Assembly: GCF_037893015.1 (NCBI RefSeq)
Contig: NC_133666.1
Coordinates: 225,571,258-225,635,257 of the forward strand
From: Macrotis lagotis
Taxonomy: Eukaryota; Chordata; Mammalia; Peramelemorphia; Peramelidae
Reading direction: 5' to 3'
Length of the DNA: 64,000 nt
Positions 55,744 through 64,000 of the stretch are shown here, piece by piece. Within the stretch, counting starts at the first letter, position 1, and each line of letters opens with the position of its first letter. A model generated the notes under the pieces. That model saw only the letters and a list, made by a program, of their open reading frames with translations. It was not told the DNA's origin and did no database searches. Position numbers and translations under genes: made by a program.

Positions 55744-56620
55744 CATTTATATGAATTATGTAAGTATGACCAGATCAGAATGAGATTCGAAATATTCTCT
55801 CCCTTTTATTTCTGTCTAATCATTAAGTGATATTCTTTTCTTATGCTTTTCCCCATGAAGTATTCATTTACTCTGTTCTCTTCCTTAAAAAAACATAGGG
55901 GTGGAGACAAGATGGAGTGTGAAGGCAGAAATTCCCAGAAACTTGTTCCCCCCTAAACTCCAAAAGTCATCAAATTATGACTCTAGCCAAAATTAAGAAG
56001 GACAGAACCCACAGTATGATTGAGTGATACAATTTCCCAGTCTAATACAACTGAGAAGTTCTGCAGGAAAGGTCTGTTTCACTGAGACTGGGGGTTGGAA
56101 AAAGCCACAGTACAGGTGTGCTGCTGTGCAGCTGGGTCTGGTGCCTGGGTCCCTAGCAGAGGGGACAGTTTCCAGACCTCTTGGCCCAGGGATCATTGGG
56201 GACAGCTGGAAGGGGTGGTGAGAGAACTCTGCTCACCAGAGTGACTGTGGAGAAGAGCCTCAGAGTAGTCTTGCAATGAGAACCTGTAGCAAGAGTGGGG
56301 GGAAGAGCCACTTAGCACATCCAGAGCTCTCAGCCCACAGATGGTAAAGGAGTTGGGGAAGACTGCAGAATTTCTCTGCTCTTTCTGGGGCAGGACTCAG
56401 CTGTTTTCCCACTCAGATCCAGTTTGCAGTCTGGGCCCCCACATCACCACCAGAGACAAGCAGGGACCATCCTCACAGCTCCAGGACAGAGGGAAGGGCC
56501 TGAACATGGGTAAGAGTCAGAACCTCTCATAAGACCTTGGAGGAATTAAGATCCCTGTGGATTGTCCCCAAAACCCTCCAAAGCCTTAGAAGAGTGGTAA
56601 ATCAGTTATAAGCTGAGGAA

Positions 56621-57845
56621 GTGAGCAAACAACAGATAAAGAGTAATCTGAGCATAGAAAATTACTTTGGTCTCATGGAAGATTCAGAAGATGACAAAAT
56701 TGAAGTTTCTGTATCCAAAACCTCCAAGAGAAATAGAAAATGGGCTCAGACTATGGATGAACTAAAAAAAAACTTTGAAAAGCATTTAAGGGAGGTAGAG
56801 GAAAAATTGGGAGGAGAAATAGAACAATGTAAATAAATCATGAAAACCAAGTCAGCAACTTGGTGAAAAAATACAAAAAAAAAATACTTAAGAAAATAAC
56901 ATATTAAAAACCATTTTAGACCAAATGGAAAGAGCAATACAAAAGGCAAATGAGGAGAAGAATGTCTTAAAAAGCAGAATTGGGGGGTGGCTTGGTGGCA
57001 CAGTGGATAGAGCACTGGCCTTGGAGTCAGGAGTACCTGAGTTCAAATCTGACCTCAGACATTTAATAATTACTTAGCTGTGTGGCCTTGGGCAAGCTAC
57101 TTAACCCCACTGCCTTGAAAAATCTAAAAAAAGAAAAAAGAAAAAAAAAGAAAAAAGATAAAAAGCAGAATTGGCCATCTGGGAAAGGAGATTAAAAGAC
57201 TCTCTGAAGAAAATAACTCTTTCAAATGCAGAATGGAACTAAAGGAAGCTGATGACTTTGTGAGAAATCAGGAAGAAATAAAACTATTCAAAAAACCCCC
57301 CAAATTAGACAAAAAAGTGAAATATCTCATTGGAAAAACAACTGACCTTGAAAACATATCCAGAAGAGATATTTCAAAAATTATTGGTCTACCTGAAAGT
57401 CATGACCAGAAAAAAGCCTAGACTTCACATTTCAAGAAATAATGCAGCAAAATTGCCCTGAGACCCTAGAAGCAGAGGGTAAAATAGAAATTCACCAGTC
57501 ACCTCCTGAAAGAGATCCCAAAAGAAAAACTTCCAGAAATATTATAGCCAAACTCCAAAACAACCTATTCAAAGATAAAATACTAAAAGCTGCCAGAAAC
57601 AAGAAATTCAACTACCATGACTTTATAGGCAAGATCACACAGCATCTGGCAGCATCTACATTGAGGGTGCATAGGACTTGGAATATGATTGGAAGGCAAA
57701 AGATCTTGGTTTACAACCAAGAATCAACTACCCAGCAAAACTGAACATCCTCTTTTAGGGGGAAAAGATGGACTTTCAGTGAAACAGGGGACTTTCAAGC
57801 TTTCCTATTGAAGCAATCAGAGCTGAACAGAAAGTTTGATCTCTA
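56621..57845 (+). pseudogene. Degraded L1-type ORF1 of copy A
   Basis: L1 ORF1p is an RNA-binding chaperone with a coiled coil, an RRM and a C-terminal domain. Here the start position reads GTG instead of the ATG seen in copy B, followed by SKQQIKSNLSIENYF. A lysine/glutamate-rich coiled-coil part breaks at a stop at 56,834-56,836. A SINE splits the reading at 56,984-57,158. The RRM region follows (ENISRRDISKIIGLPES near 57,345-57,405, a variant of the family's SRRNN-IIGLPE motif), then PPERDPKRKTSRNIIAKL at about 57,500-57,555. A frameshift follows; the C-terminal part lies in another frame up to about 57,845. Not functional. Confidence 0.88.
56984..57158 (+). mobile_element. WSINE1-like SINE inside ORF1 of copy A
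   Basis: GGTGGCTTGGTGGCACAGTG, GATAGAGCACTGGCCTTGG, GAGTTCAAATCTGACC and GCAAGCTACTTAACCCC with an A-rich, AAAG-interrupted tail. The exact 16-bp target-site duplication TAAAAAGCAGAATTGG lies at 56,968-56,983 and 57,159-57,174. Confidence 0.95.
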
Positions 57846-58000
57846 AAGAGAGGACTTGGGGGGAAGCAGAGAGGGGGTGAATGAGAAGGACTAATTATGA
57901 GGAACTTAATGATGTTGAACTGCTTGTATTTTGGCATGGGAAAAAGATACTGATAACTCATATATCATAACTGATAGCTCATATGAACTTTGTCATTTAT

Positions 58001-58165
58001 TTTTATTTATTTATTTATTTTAGGTTTTTGCAAGGCAAATGGGGTTAAGTGGCTTGCCCAAGACCACACAGCTAGGTAATTATTAAGTGTCTGAAACCAG
58101 ATTTGAATTCCGGTCCTCCTGACTCCAGGGCCTGTGCTCTATCCACTGTGCCACCTAGCCACCCC
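58001..58165 (-). mobile_element. WSINE1-like SINE inside the 3' part of copy A, antisense
   Basis: A T-rich tail in reverse (ATTTATTTATTT), then GGTTTTTGCAAGGCAAATGG, GGCTTGCCCAAGACCACACA and CTATCCACTGTGCCACCTAG. The target-site duplication is imperfect: TGAACTTTGTCATTTAT at 57,984-58,000 against TGAACATTTTCATTTAT at 58,166-58,182. Confidence 0.93.
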
Positions 58166-58869
58166 TGAACATTTTCATTTATAAGAGCAATTAGAAGGAG
58201 CATATATAGACAGGGCACAGGAAGGAGATGAATATAATGATATAATAGAGTAAAAAGGTGGAGTCAATGGGTGAAAAAAGGAAAGTACTGGGAGGAAGAG
58301 AAAGGAGAGGAAGAAGGAGCTAAGGTATTTCACATAAGAGTCAAGAGAAAGCTTTGACATTGAGTGGAATGGGGGAAGGTAGAGGGAATGAGTAAGCCTT
58401 CATTCTCATCAGAAATGGCTCAGAGAGTAAATAATACACACACTTAATAGGGTATAGAAATCTATCTTACCCTAGAGAAAAATGAGAGGGAAGGAATAGG
58501 ATAAGGAAGAAAGGGGGGAGGGAAAGAGGGAGTAGGTCATAAGAGAGGAAGAGCATGGGAGAAGGTACTCAGATACAATATACTTCTGAAAAGAGACAGA
58601 ATGAAGGAGGAGAGAGAGAGAGAAGAATAAATGAGAATGGGAAGGAACAGAGTGGATGGAAACACGGCTAGTGATAGCAACTGTGGGAAAAATATTGAAG
58701 CAACTTCTTTGGTGGCTATGATGGGGAAAGCAACTTAGTCATTGGAATCTGAACACAGACTGAAGTACATTTTTTTCCTCTCATTATTCTTGAGATTTCT
58801 CATCTTTTTTGGCGGGGGGTGGGGGTTATGATTATTCTCACAAGATTATTGTAATAAAATTAAATAACA

Positions 58870-59935
58870 AATTATATATACACATATATATTTATCCTCT
58901 TTTAGAATATTATGAATTGTAGTCTTCCATTTACAAATTGTGTACCTTTACTTTCTTTACTCTTTCTGTGACTCAATGAAAAGTTGGGCTTTTGGAGTAC
59001 TGGAATTTAATATTCTCCTCTAATTTGTGTCTATGTTAATAGATTTCTCCCTATCTATCTATCTTCTCTATTATTATTCAATTTTTGGGTAGGGGGAATA
59101 TTGCATTATTTCTTGTTCCATAACTTCCTTATTACTGACCCTTGGTGCATTTTACACCAAGTCACCCATATTCCTTCTGCTTTGGGGGAATGTGAAACTA
59201 GAAAACATAGCCTTTGCTTAGAGAAAGTGTTATCCTTAAGGTACTTACATGACCTTGACAAAATTCATTATGACATCTTGGTTTCTCAAGCACTTTCCCA
59301 ATGGGAACAGGCTGTAATGACACTCTTCTGTTTCCCCTTCTAGGGTGAGACTAATCTCCTTTCTGCCCTATTCTATCCCTTTCTGTCAAATGATCTTATT
59401 CTTATCTCCTGTGCTTCAAGCTTATCAAAAGACTGCAGAAATTTCTATCTCTTTGTTTTCTATTCATATCTGATTCCTCCCAGATCATCTCTAGTTTTCC
59501 TGATGGGAGGGCATCTCTAGCTCCCTTCTATGTCTCATTTCTCCTTATCGGAGTATCTTTCTACTTTGTTATTTTCTCATTTCTCCTAAAAGATACTGAT
59601 TCACTTTTAAGGGTGTATAGCATTAATTCCACAGAATATTAAATTAGTTTCTCATCCTTCCCTTCAAGATTTCCTTAATTTATACCTTAAGATCTTTTTT
59701 TGTTTCTTGATGAACCTATTATTTTTCTTTTTTTTACTCCTTCAGTCCAATTTCTTTAAAAATTAAAGCCTAGAAACATGATTGAATTGCTTTCTCTTAA
59801 TTACTTTTATTGCTTAATCTTCTCTTGATAATTGTACTTACTTTCCTTTCTTCTGTTTCTCTTGTTTATAGTGTCTCTAAGTTGAATTCTCTATTCACAT
59901 TTTCAGCACTATCCTAAATGACAAAATGAATAGGT
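58870..59935. other. Unassigned spacer between the two HAL1-like elements (left part)
   Basis: No recognised family. An 80-codon open stretch lies at 59,101-59,343 (+) without known similarity. Confidence 0.35.
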
Positions 59936-60110
59936 CAGTGGTAGGAACAAGTAGGAAGAGTATGGTTCAAATCATGCCTCAACCACATCCTAGAAATATG
60001 ACACTGATAGAGAGTCATTTAATCCTTCTGTTCCTCAGCTTTCTCATCTGAAAATGAAGGAGTCGGCTTCGTGGCTTCTAAGGTCCTTTCAAACTTTAAA
60101 TATATAATTT
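59935..60110 (+). mobile_element. MIR3-type SINE
   Basis: GGTTCAAATCATGCCTCAAC, GAGAGTCATTTAATCC, TCCTCAGCTTTCTCATCTGA and GGCTTCTAAGGTCCTTTC. Confidence 0.78.
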
Positions 60111-60361
60111 TTTAAAATGATGATTAAACTAAATTCTTGCAGAGTATATTATTTTGAGTTGCATTCCCAGCTCTTTTATATTTAGTAATATCTTACTGTG
60201 ATCTCTCTCTCTTCAATTCTCATGCATGTGGAGTAATTCTGATCTATTTCATAGCTGAAGGGCAGTCTCCTGTTTAATTGAAACATTTTTTGATTGGAAG
60301 TGAAATTCTGAAATGTAACTTGCACATTTTTGGATTCTGTAGTGTGGTGTTTTCCACAATA

Positions 60362-60735
60362 ATGATTTGTTGCTGCTGTTGTTATTGGTTTTTCATTTTC
60401 AAAGAGGACCAATGAAATCAGAAGGTAATGTCTTGACCTGCAAGTGAATTAGATTTAAATGAGGTAGAGTTGCACAAAGCCATCTCACTCTCTTTTTAAG
60501 ACTCCTCAAAGTGCAATGACAAGACAAAAGTCAGGAAAACTGGTGATGACCTGGGATGCAGTGGAGGGCTTTGATGTTATTGATATTTGACCAAAGACCA
60601 AGTGCTCCATACTTCATGCTTCATTCACCTTCATGGCCATTGGAACAAATTGTTCTCAATTGCTATACCTGTCTGGGAAAGTCTCACATGCTTAGAGTAG
60701 ACACTCCAACTTCCAACTCATCAATGTATGGAATT
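60362..60735 (-). mobile_element. Mar1-like SINE / RTE-tail repeat, antisense
   Basis: TTTTCATTTTCAAAGAGGAC, CAATGAAATCAGAAGG, GCAAGTGAATTAGATTTAAA and GATGACCTGGGATGCAGTGG. This is the reverse of the tail and body seen at 8,284-8,612, but longer on the far side. The far edge is uncertain. Confidence 0.7.
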
Positions 60736-60886
60736 TTAAGACAATAAAGCATGTATTTACTCATCAGTTACTTTCAACCTGGTTTAGCCTCCCTGCTGAG
60801 ACAGTTTTATTGGAGTAAGCTTAGTGAGCATGCCAAAGATTCAATTAACCAATATTTTGTTGCCTATATTCAAAACTTTGGGCAGT

Positions 60887-61017
60887 TTATTATTGTTGTT
60901 ATTATTATTATTATTATCATTATTAGTAGTAGTATGGGTTATTATTAGTATTATTATTAGTATGGGTTATTATTATTATTATTATTAATATTATTATTAG
61001 TAGTAGTATGGGTTGCT
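60887..61017. repeat. (TTA)n tract with AGTATGGGTT higher-order unit
   Basis: TTA/TTG trinucleotide array in which AGTATGGGTT recurs three times (about 60,931, 60,958 and 61,005), separated by variable ATT runs. Confidence 0.9.
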
Positions 61018-61321
61018 AATGTACTATGTTTTTCTGGAAGACCTATGACTCTGAAATTGCCATTTCTTTCCTGTCTTAAGTCAGTTGTCTTGGGTACAAT
61101 TCATGGATTTTATTTTTTTAGTATACATTTTGATTCTTTTTTACAGTATTTTCTTTACCTTCTAGATTTTTTGAGTTCCAAATGAGATATTATCCTTTTT
61201 CATAATCCATCCCTGTTTCTTTTTTCTTTTTTTATTTGTTAACATTTTATTTGTTTTCCAATTATATACAATGGCAATATCTACCTATCATTTTTGTAAG
61301 GTTTTGAATTTTACAATTTTT

Positions 61322-61350
61322 CCCCACCCTCCCTTCCCTCCCCCTCCCCA
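61322..61350 (-). other. G-quadruplex-type tract in 3' UTR of copy B
   Basis: On the - strand this holds six runs of three or more G's separated by single A/T or AA, matching the usual G-quadruplex pattern. G-rich 3' UTR tracts are a known conserved feature of mammalian L1. Confidence 0.85.
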
Positions 61351-61475
61351 TAGAAGACCATCTGATGGTCTCTACATTGTTCCATGCTATACATTGATGT
61401 AAATTGAATGTGTTATAAGAGTAAACATAAAAGTAAACATAAACTCCCCTCCCCCCCAAGAAGATGAGAAACCTC

Positions 61476-61479
<4 letters not shown>

Positions 61480-61532
<53 letters not shown>
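61480..61532. repeat. (GA)n microsatellite
   Basis: Pure GA run of about 53 bases within the 3' UTR of copy B. It lies opposite a T-rich segment at the matching place in copy A (about 58,770). Confidence 0.95.
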
Positions 61533-61535
<3 letters not shown>

Positions 61536-62243
61536 GTACTTCAGTCTGTCTTCAGATTCCAATGGCTCTGTCTCTGGGGTGAGTTGCTTTCTTTATCATA
61601 AGTCCACCAGAGAAGTTGCTTCAGTATTTTTTCCCACAGTTTATTACTAGCTGTACCTCCACTCTACTCCCCATTCTCATTTATTCTATTCTCTCTCTCT
61701 CTCTCTCCTTTCATATTGACCCTGTCCAAAAGTGTGTTGTATCTGAGTACCCTCTCCCTCAATCTTCTCTCTCTTCTATCACCTATTCCCCCTTCCAACC
61801 CCCCATTCCCCTTTATCCCATCCCTTTCTTCTCATTTTTCTCTAGGGTAAGATAGATTTCCTCACCCTATTAAGTGTGTATGTTATTTACTCTCTGAGCC
61901 ATTTCTGATGAGAATGAAGGCTCACTCATTCCCCTTTGCCTTCCTCCTTTCCACTCCATTGAAAAAAGCTTTTTCTTGACTCTTATGTGAAATTTCTTAG
62001 ATTCTTTTTCACCTTATTTTCTGTCCTCCCAGTACTTTCCTTTATCACCCATTGACTCCATATTTTACTATATTATACCATTATATTCTGCTCCTTCCTA
62101 TGTCCTGTCTATATATGCTCCTTCTAATAGCTCTTCTAAATGAGAAAGTTCATATGATTTATGAATATCTTCTTCCCATGCAGAAATACAAACAGTTCAA
62201 TATCATTAAGTTCCTCATAGTTAGTCCTTCTCTTCCATCCCCT

Positions 62244-63297
62244 CTATGGTTCACCAGAGTCCTGTCCTTGGAGATTCAACTTTTGGTTCATCTCTGGTTG
62301 TTTCAATAAGAAAGTTTGAAAGTCCCCTGTTTCATTGAAAGTCCATCTTTTCCCCTGAAAGAAGATGTTCAGTTTTTCTGGGTAGTTGATTCTCAGTTGT
62401 AAACCAAAATCTTTTACCTTCTGGAATATCATATTCCAATTCCTATGAGCCCTTAATGTAGATAGTGCCAGATCCTGTGTAATCCTGACTATGGAGCCTT
62501 GGTAGTTGAATTGTTTGTTTCTGGCAGCTTTTAGAATTTTCTCTTTGATTTATGAGTTTGGAAATTTGGCTATAATATTCCTGGAAGTTTTTCTTTTGAG
62601 ATCTCTTTCAGGAGGTGAAAGGTGAATTCTCTTGATTTTTATTTTACTCTCTGCTTCTAGGATCTCAGGGCAATTTCGCTGTATTATTTCTTGAAAAATG
62701 AAGTATAAGTTCTTCTCCTGATTGTGGCTTTCAGATAGCCCAATAATTTTTAAATTATTTCTTCTGGATCTCTTTTCGAGGTTGGTTGTTTTTCCAATGA
62801 GATATTTCACATTTTAATTCTTCCTGATTTCTTGCAAAGTCACAAGCTTCATTTAGTTCCATTCTGTATTTGAAGGAATTATTTTCCTCAGAGAGCTTTT
62901 TAATCTCCTTTTCCAGCTGGCCAATTCCTCTTTTTTTAAGGCATTCTTCTCCTCATTTGTTTTTTTATTTTTCTTTTTTTCATCAGGCCTAAACTGGTTT
63001 TTAGCATATTATTTTCTTCAGCATCTTTTTGTATATCTTTCACCAAGCTGTTGATTTGGTTTTCATGATTTTTCTGCATAACTCTCATTTCTCCTCCCAA
63101 TTTTTCTTCCACCTCCCTTAAATGCTTTTCAAAGTCTTTTTTTGAGCTCATCCATAGTTTGAGCCCATTTTTCTACTTCTCTTGGAGGTTTTAGATATGG
63201 AAACTTTGATTTTGTCATCATCTGAGTATGTGTTTTGATCTTCATGGGACTAAAGTAATTCTCTATGGTCAGATTCTTCTTTCTGTTGTTTACTCAT
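62244..63297 (-). pseudogene. Degraded L1-type ORF1 of copy B
   Basis: ATG at 63,297-63,295 starts MSKQQKEESD, but a frameshift brings a stop about 16 codons in. The coiled-coil part is recognisable downstream (FEKHLREVEEKLGG near 63,140-63,095, KNHENQINSLVKDI after it). The RRM motif reads RSRRNNLKIIGLSES near 62,770-62,720, then SPPERDLKRKTSRNIIAKF at about 62,625-62,565. The C-terminal domain lies in a third segment (GLQLRINYPEKLNIFFQGKR near 62,412-62,350). The intact SRRNN motif makes this copy slightly better preserved there than copy A. Several frame changes make it non-functional. Confidence 0.88.
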
Positions 63298-64000
63298 TTC
63301 CTCAGCCCAAGACAATACTTCCAAGGCTTTGGGGTTTTTTTGGGGGGGGGTGGATACCCCACTAGGATCTTTATTCCTCCAAGGTCTTATGGTCTCTTGA
63401 CTGGTGCTTTGATATGTATATGACCCCCATACTTCCCTCTGTCCTGGAGCTATTGGGGGGGGGGGGGAGATCCAGCTTGGCTACTTAGTAGGGTAGCCTA
63501 AACTGCAACCTGGATCTGAGTGTAGGCTTGCAGCAGACTTCCCTTACTGTCTCTGGAGGGTGCAGGCTGCCTTCTCCAGATTCTTGCTGCAGGCCAGTGC
63601 TCCTCACTCCACACTCATTCTGGTATAGCAGAGTTCTCTCCCTGTCCCTTCAAGCTGTTGCCAGTGATCTCTGGGCTAGGCTGGGCTGTGCTGCACTGCT
63701 GCTGTGGCTTTTTTCCAACCCCCTCCCCCCATCCTGGTGAAACATACCTTTCCCCCAGAACTTCTAAGTTATCTTGTACTGGGAAAATTATCATTCAGTC
63801 TTTCATGGGTTCTGGCTCTCTAAATTTTGTTGAAACAAATTATGCCCCTCCAGTGCAGAGGGAGAAATTACATATATTCTAAATGGTCTTCTTTGTTATT
63901 TCTGTTCTTCAAGTTCTGATTTTTGACCTAATTCTCATTCTAATATCCTCTCTTGAAAGCTTTTAGTTCTTTCTTGAATTATTTTGCTTTGTTGCTCCTT

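Larger units (their letters stand above)
55898..58870 (+). mobile_element. ORF1-only L1-derived element (HAL1-like), copy A
   Basis: The 5' end resembles an L1 promoter start (GGTGGAGACAAGATGGAGTG, with a CAAGATGG core like the L1 YY1 site). A 5' UTR of about 720 bases leads to a degraded ORF1 at 56,621. After the ORF1 C-terminal domain (ends about 57,845) there is no ORF2; a purine-rich 3' UTR-like region follows, ending near 58,870. Copy B shows the same order on the other strand, so the lack of ORF2 is a shared structure rather than a private deletion. Two SINEs interrupt it. Such half-L1 (HAL1) elements are known from mammals including marsupials; they need enzymes supplied in trans. Confidence 0.85.
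61210..64000 (-). mobile_element. ORF1-only L1-derived element (HAL1-like), copy B
   Basis: Reverse-strand counterpart of copy A. From right to left it has 5' UTR-like sequence (to about 63,298), a degraded ORF1 (63,297 down to 62,244), no ORF2, and a 3' UTR of about 1 kb that contains a (GA)n run and a G-rich tract. A 42-base stretch at 62,343-62,302 (-) matches 57,771-57,812 (+) at 39 positions. The 5' limit is unclear: similarity to copy A fades beyond about 63,850, so the last 150 bases may belong to another element. Confidence 0.83.

Noticed and set aside
59101..59343. Possible small gene with an acceptor-like CCCCTTCTAG nearby
   Set aside because: No partner exon, no polyadenylation signal at a suitable distance and no known similarity.

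Overview
This window is a piece of a mammalian nuclear genome, almost certainly from a marsupial. It is AT-rich, poor in CpG and packed with interspersed repeats. No prokaryotic gene organisation, operon, CRISPR array or rRNA/tRNA gene is visible. The marsupial call rests on at least ten copies of a tRNA-headed SINE whose sense strand carries the phrases GCTAGGTGGCGCAGTGGATAG, CACTTAATAATTACCTAGC and GGGCAAGCCACTTAACCCC. I recognise this as a WSINE1-type element typical of Australian marsupials. Older Mar1-like SINEs, MIR/MIR3, L2 and L1 remnants accompany it. The family names come from memory, not from a database search.

Only one gene-like unit is recognisable: a processed retrocopy of RPLP0 (ribosomal protein P0) at 41,243-42,307. 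It is intronless and has a 5' UTR, an uninterrupted 308-codon reading frame, AATAAA, a short A tail and a 16-bp target-site duplication. It sits inside an older antisense L1 3' end. Its frame is open, but a 14-codon block found in normal P0 is missing, and several arginines appear to have been lost by CpG decay. I call it a young pseudogene.

Layout: 1-2.7 kb is mostly unassigned with two MIR-type SINEs. From 2.9 to 4.67 kb lies an antisense L1 ORF2 fragment split by a SINE. From 5 to 19 kb there is a mosaic of MIR/MIR3, WSINE1-like and Mar1-like SINEs, L2 tails and microsatellites. An antisense L2 ORF2 fragment occupies 19.1-20.7 kb. The 21-31 kb region is mainly unassigned, with microsatellites and scattered SINE/L2 pieces. 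A second antisense L1 ORF2 fragment lies at 31.2-33.35 kb. The 33.5-36.7 kb region is the most repeat-poor and holds candidate regulatory sequence. From 36.7 to 41.1 kb there are antisense L2 pieces, followed by the L1/RPLP0 nest at 41.15-43.47 kb. From 43.9 to 53.3 kb the mosaic resumes. From 53.6 kb to the end, L1-derived sequence dominates: an antisense ORF2 remnant, then two ORF1-only (HAL1-like) elements lying tail to tail, 55.9-58.87 kb on + and about 61.2 to at least 63.85 kb on -.

No host coding exon could be supported, so the window is intergenic or intronic. All four L1 ORF2 remnants and all the longer L2 remnants are antisense. That would fit an intron of a + strand gene, but this is only a weak inference. 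The nested insertions give a relative chronology: L1/L2 first, then the RPLP0 retrocopy and the WSINE1-like SINEs.
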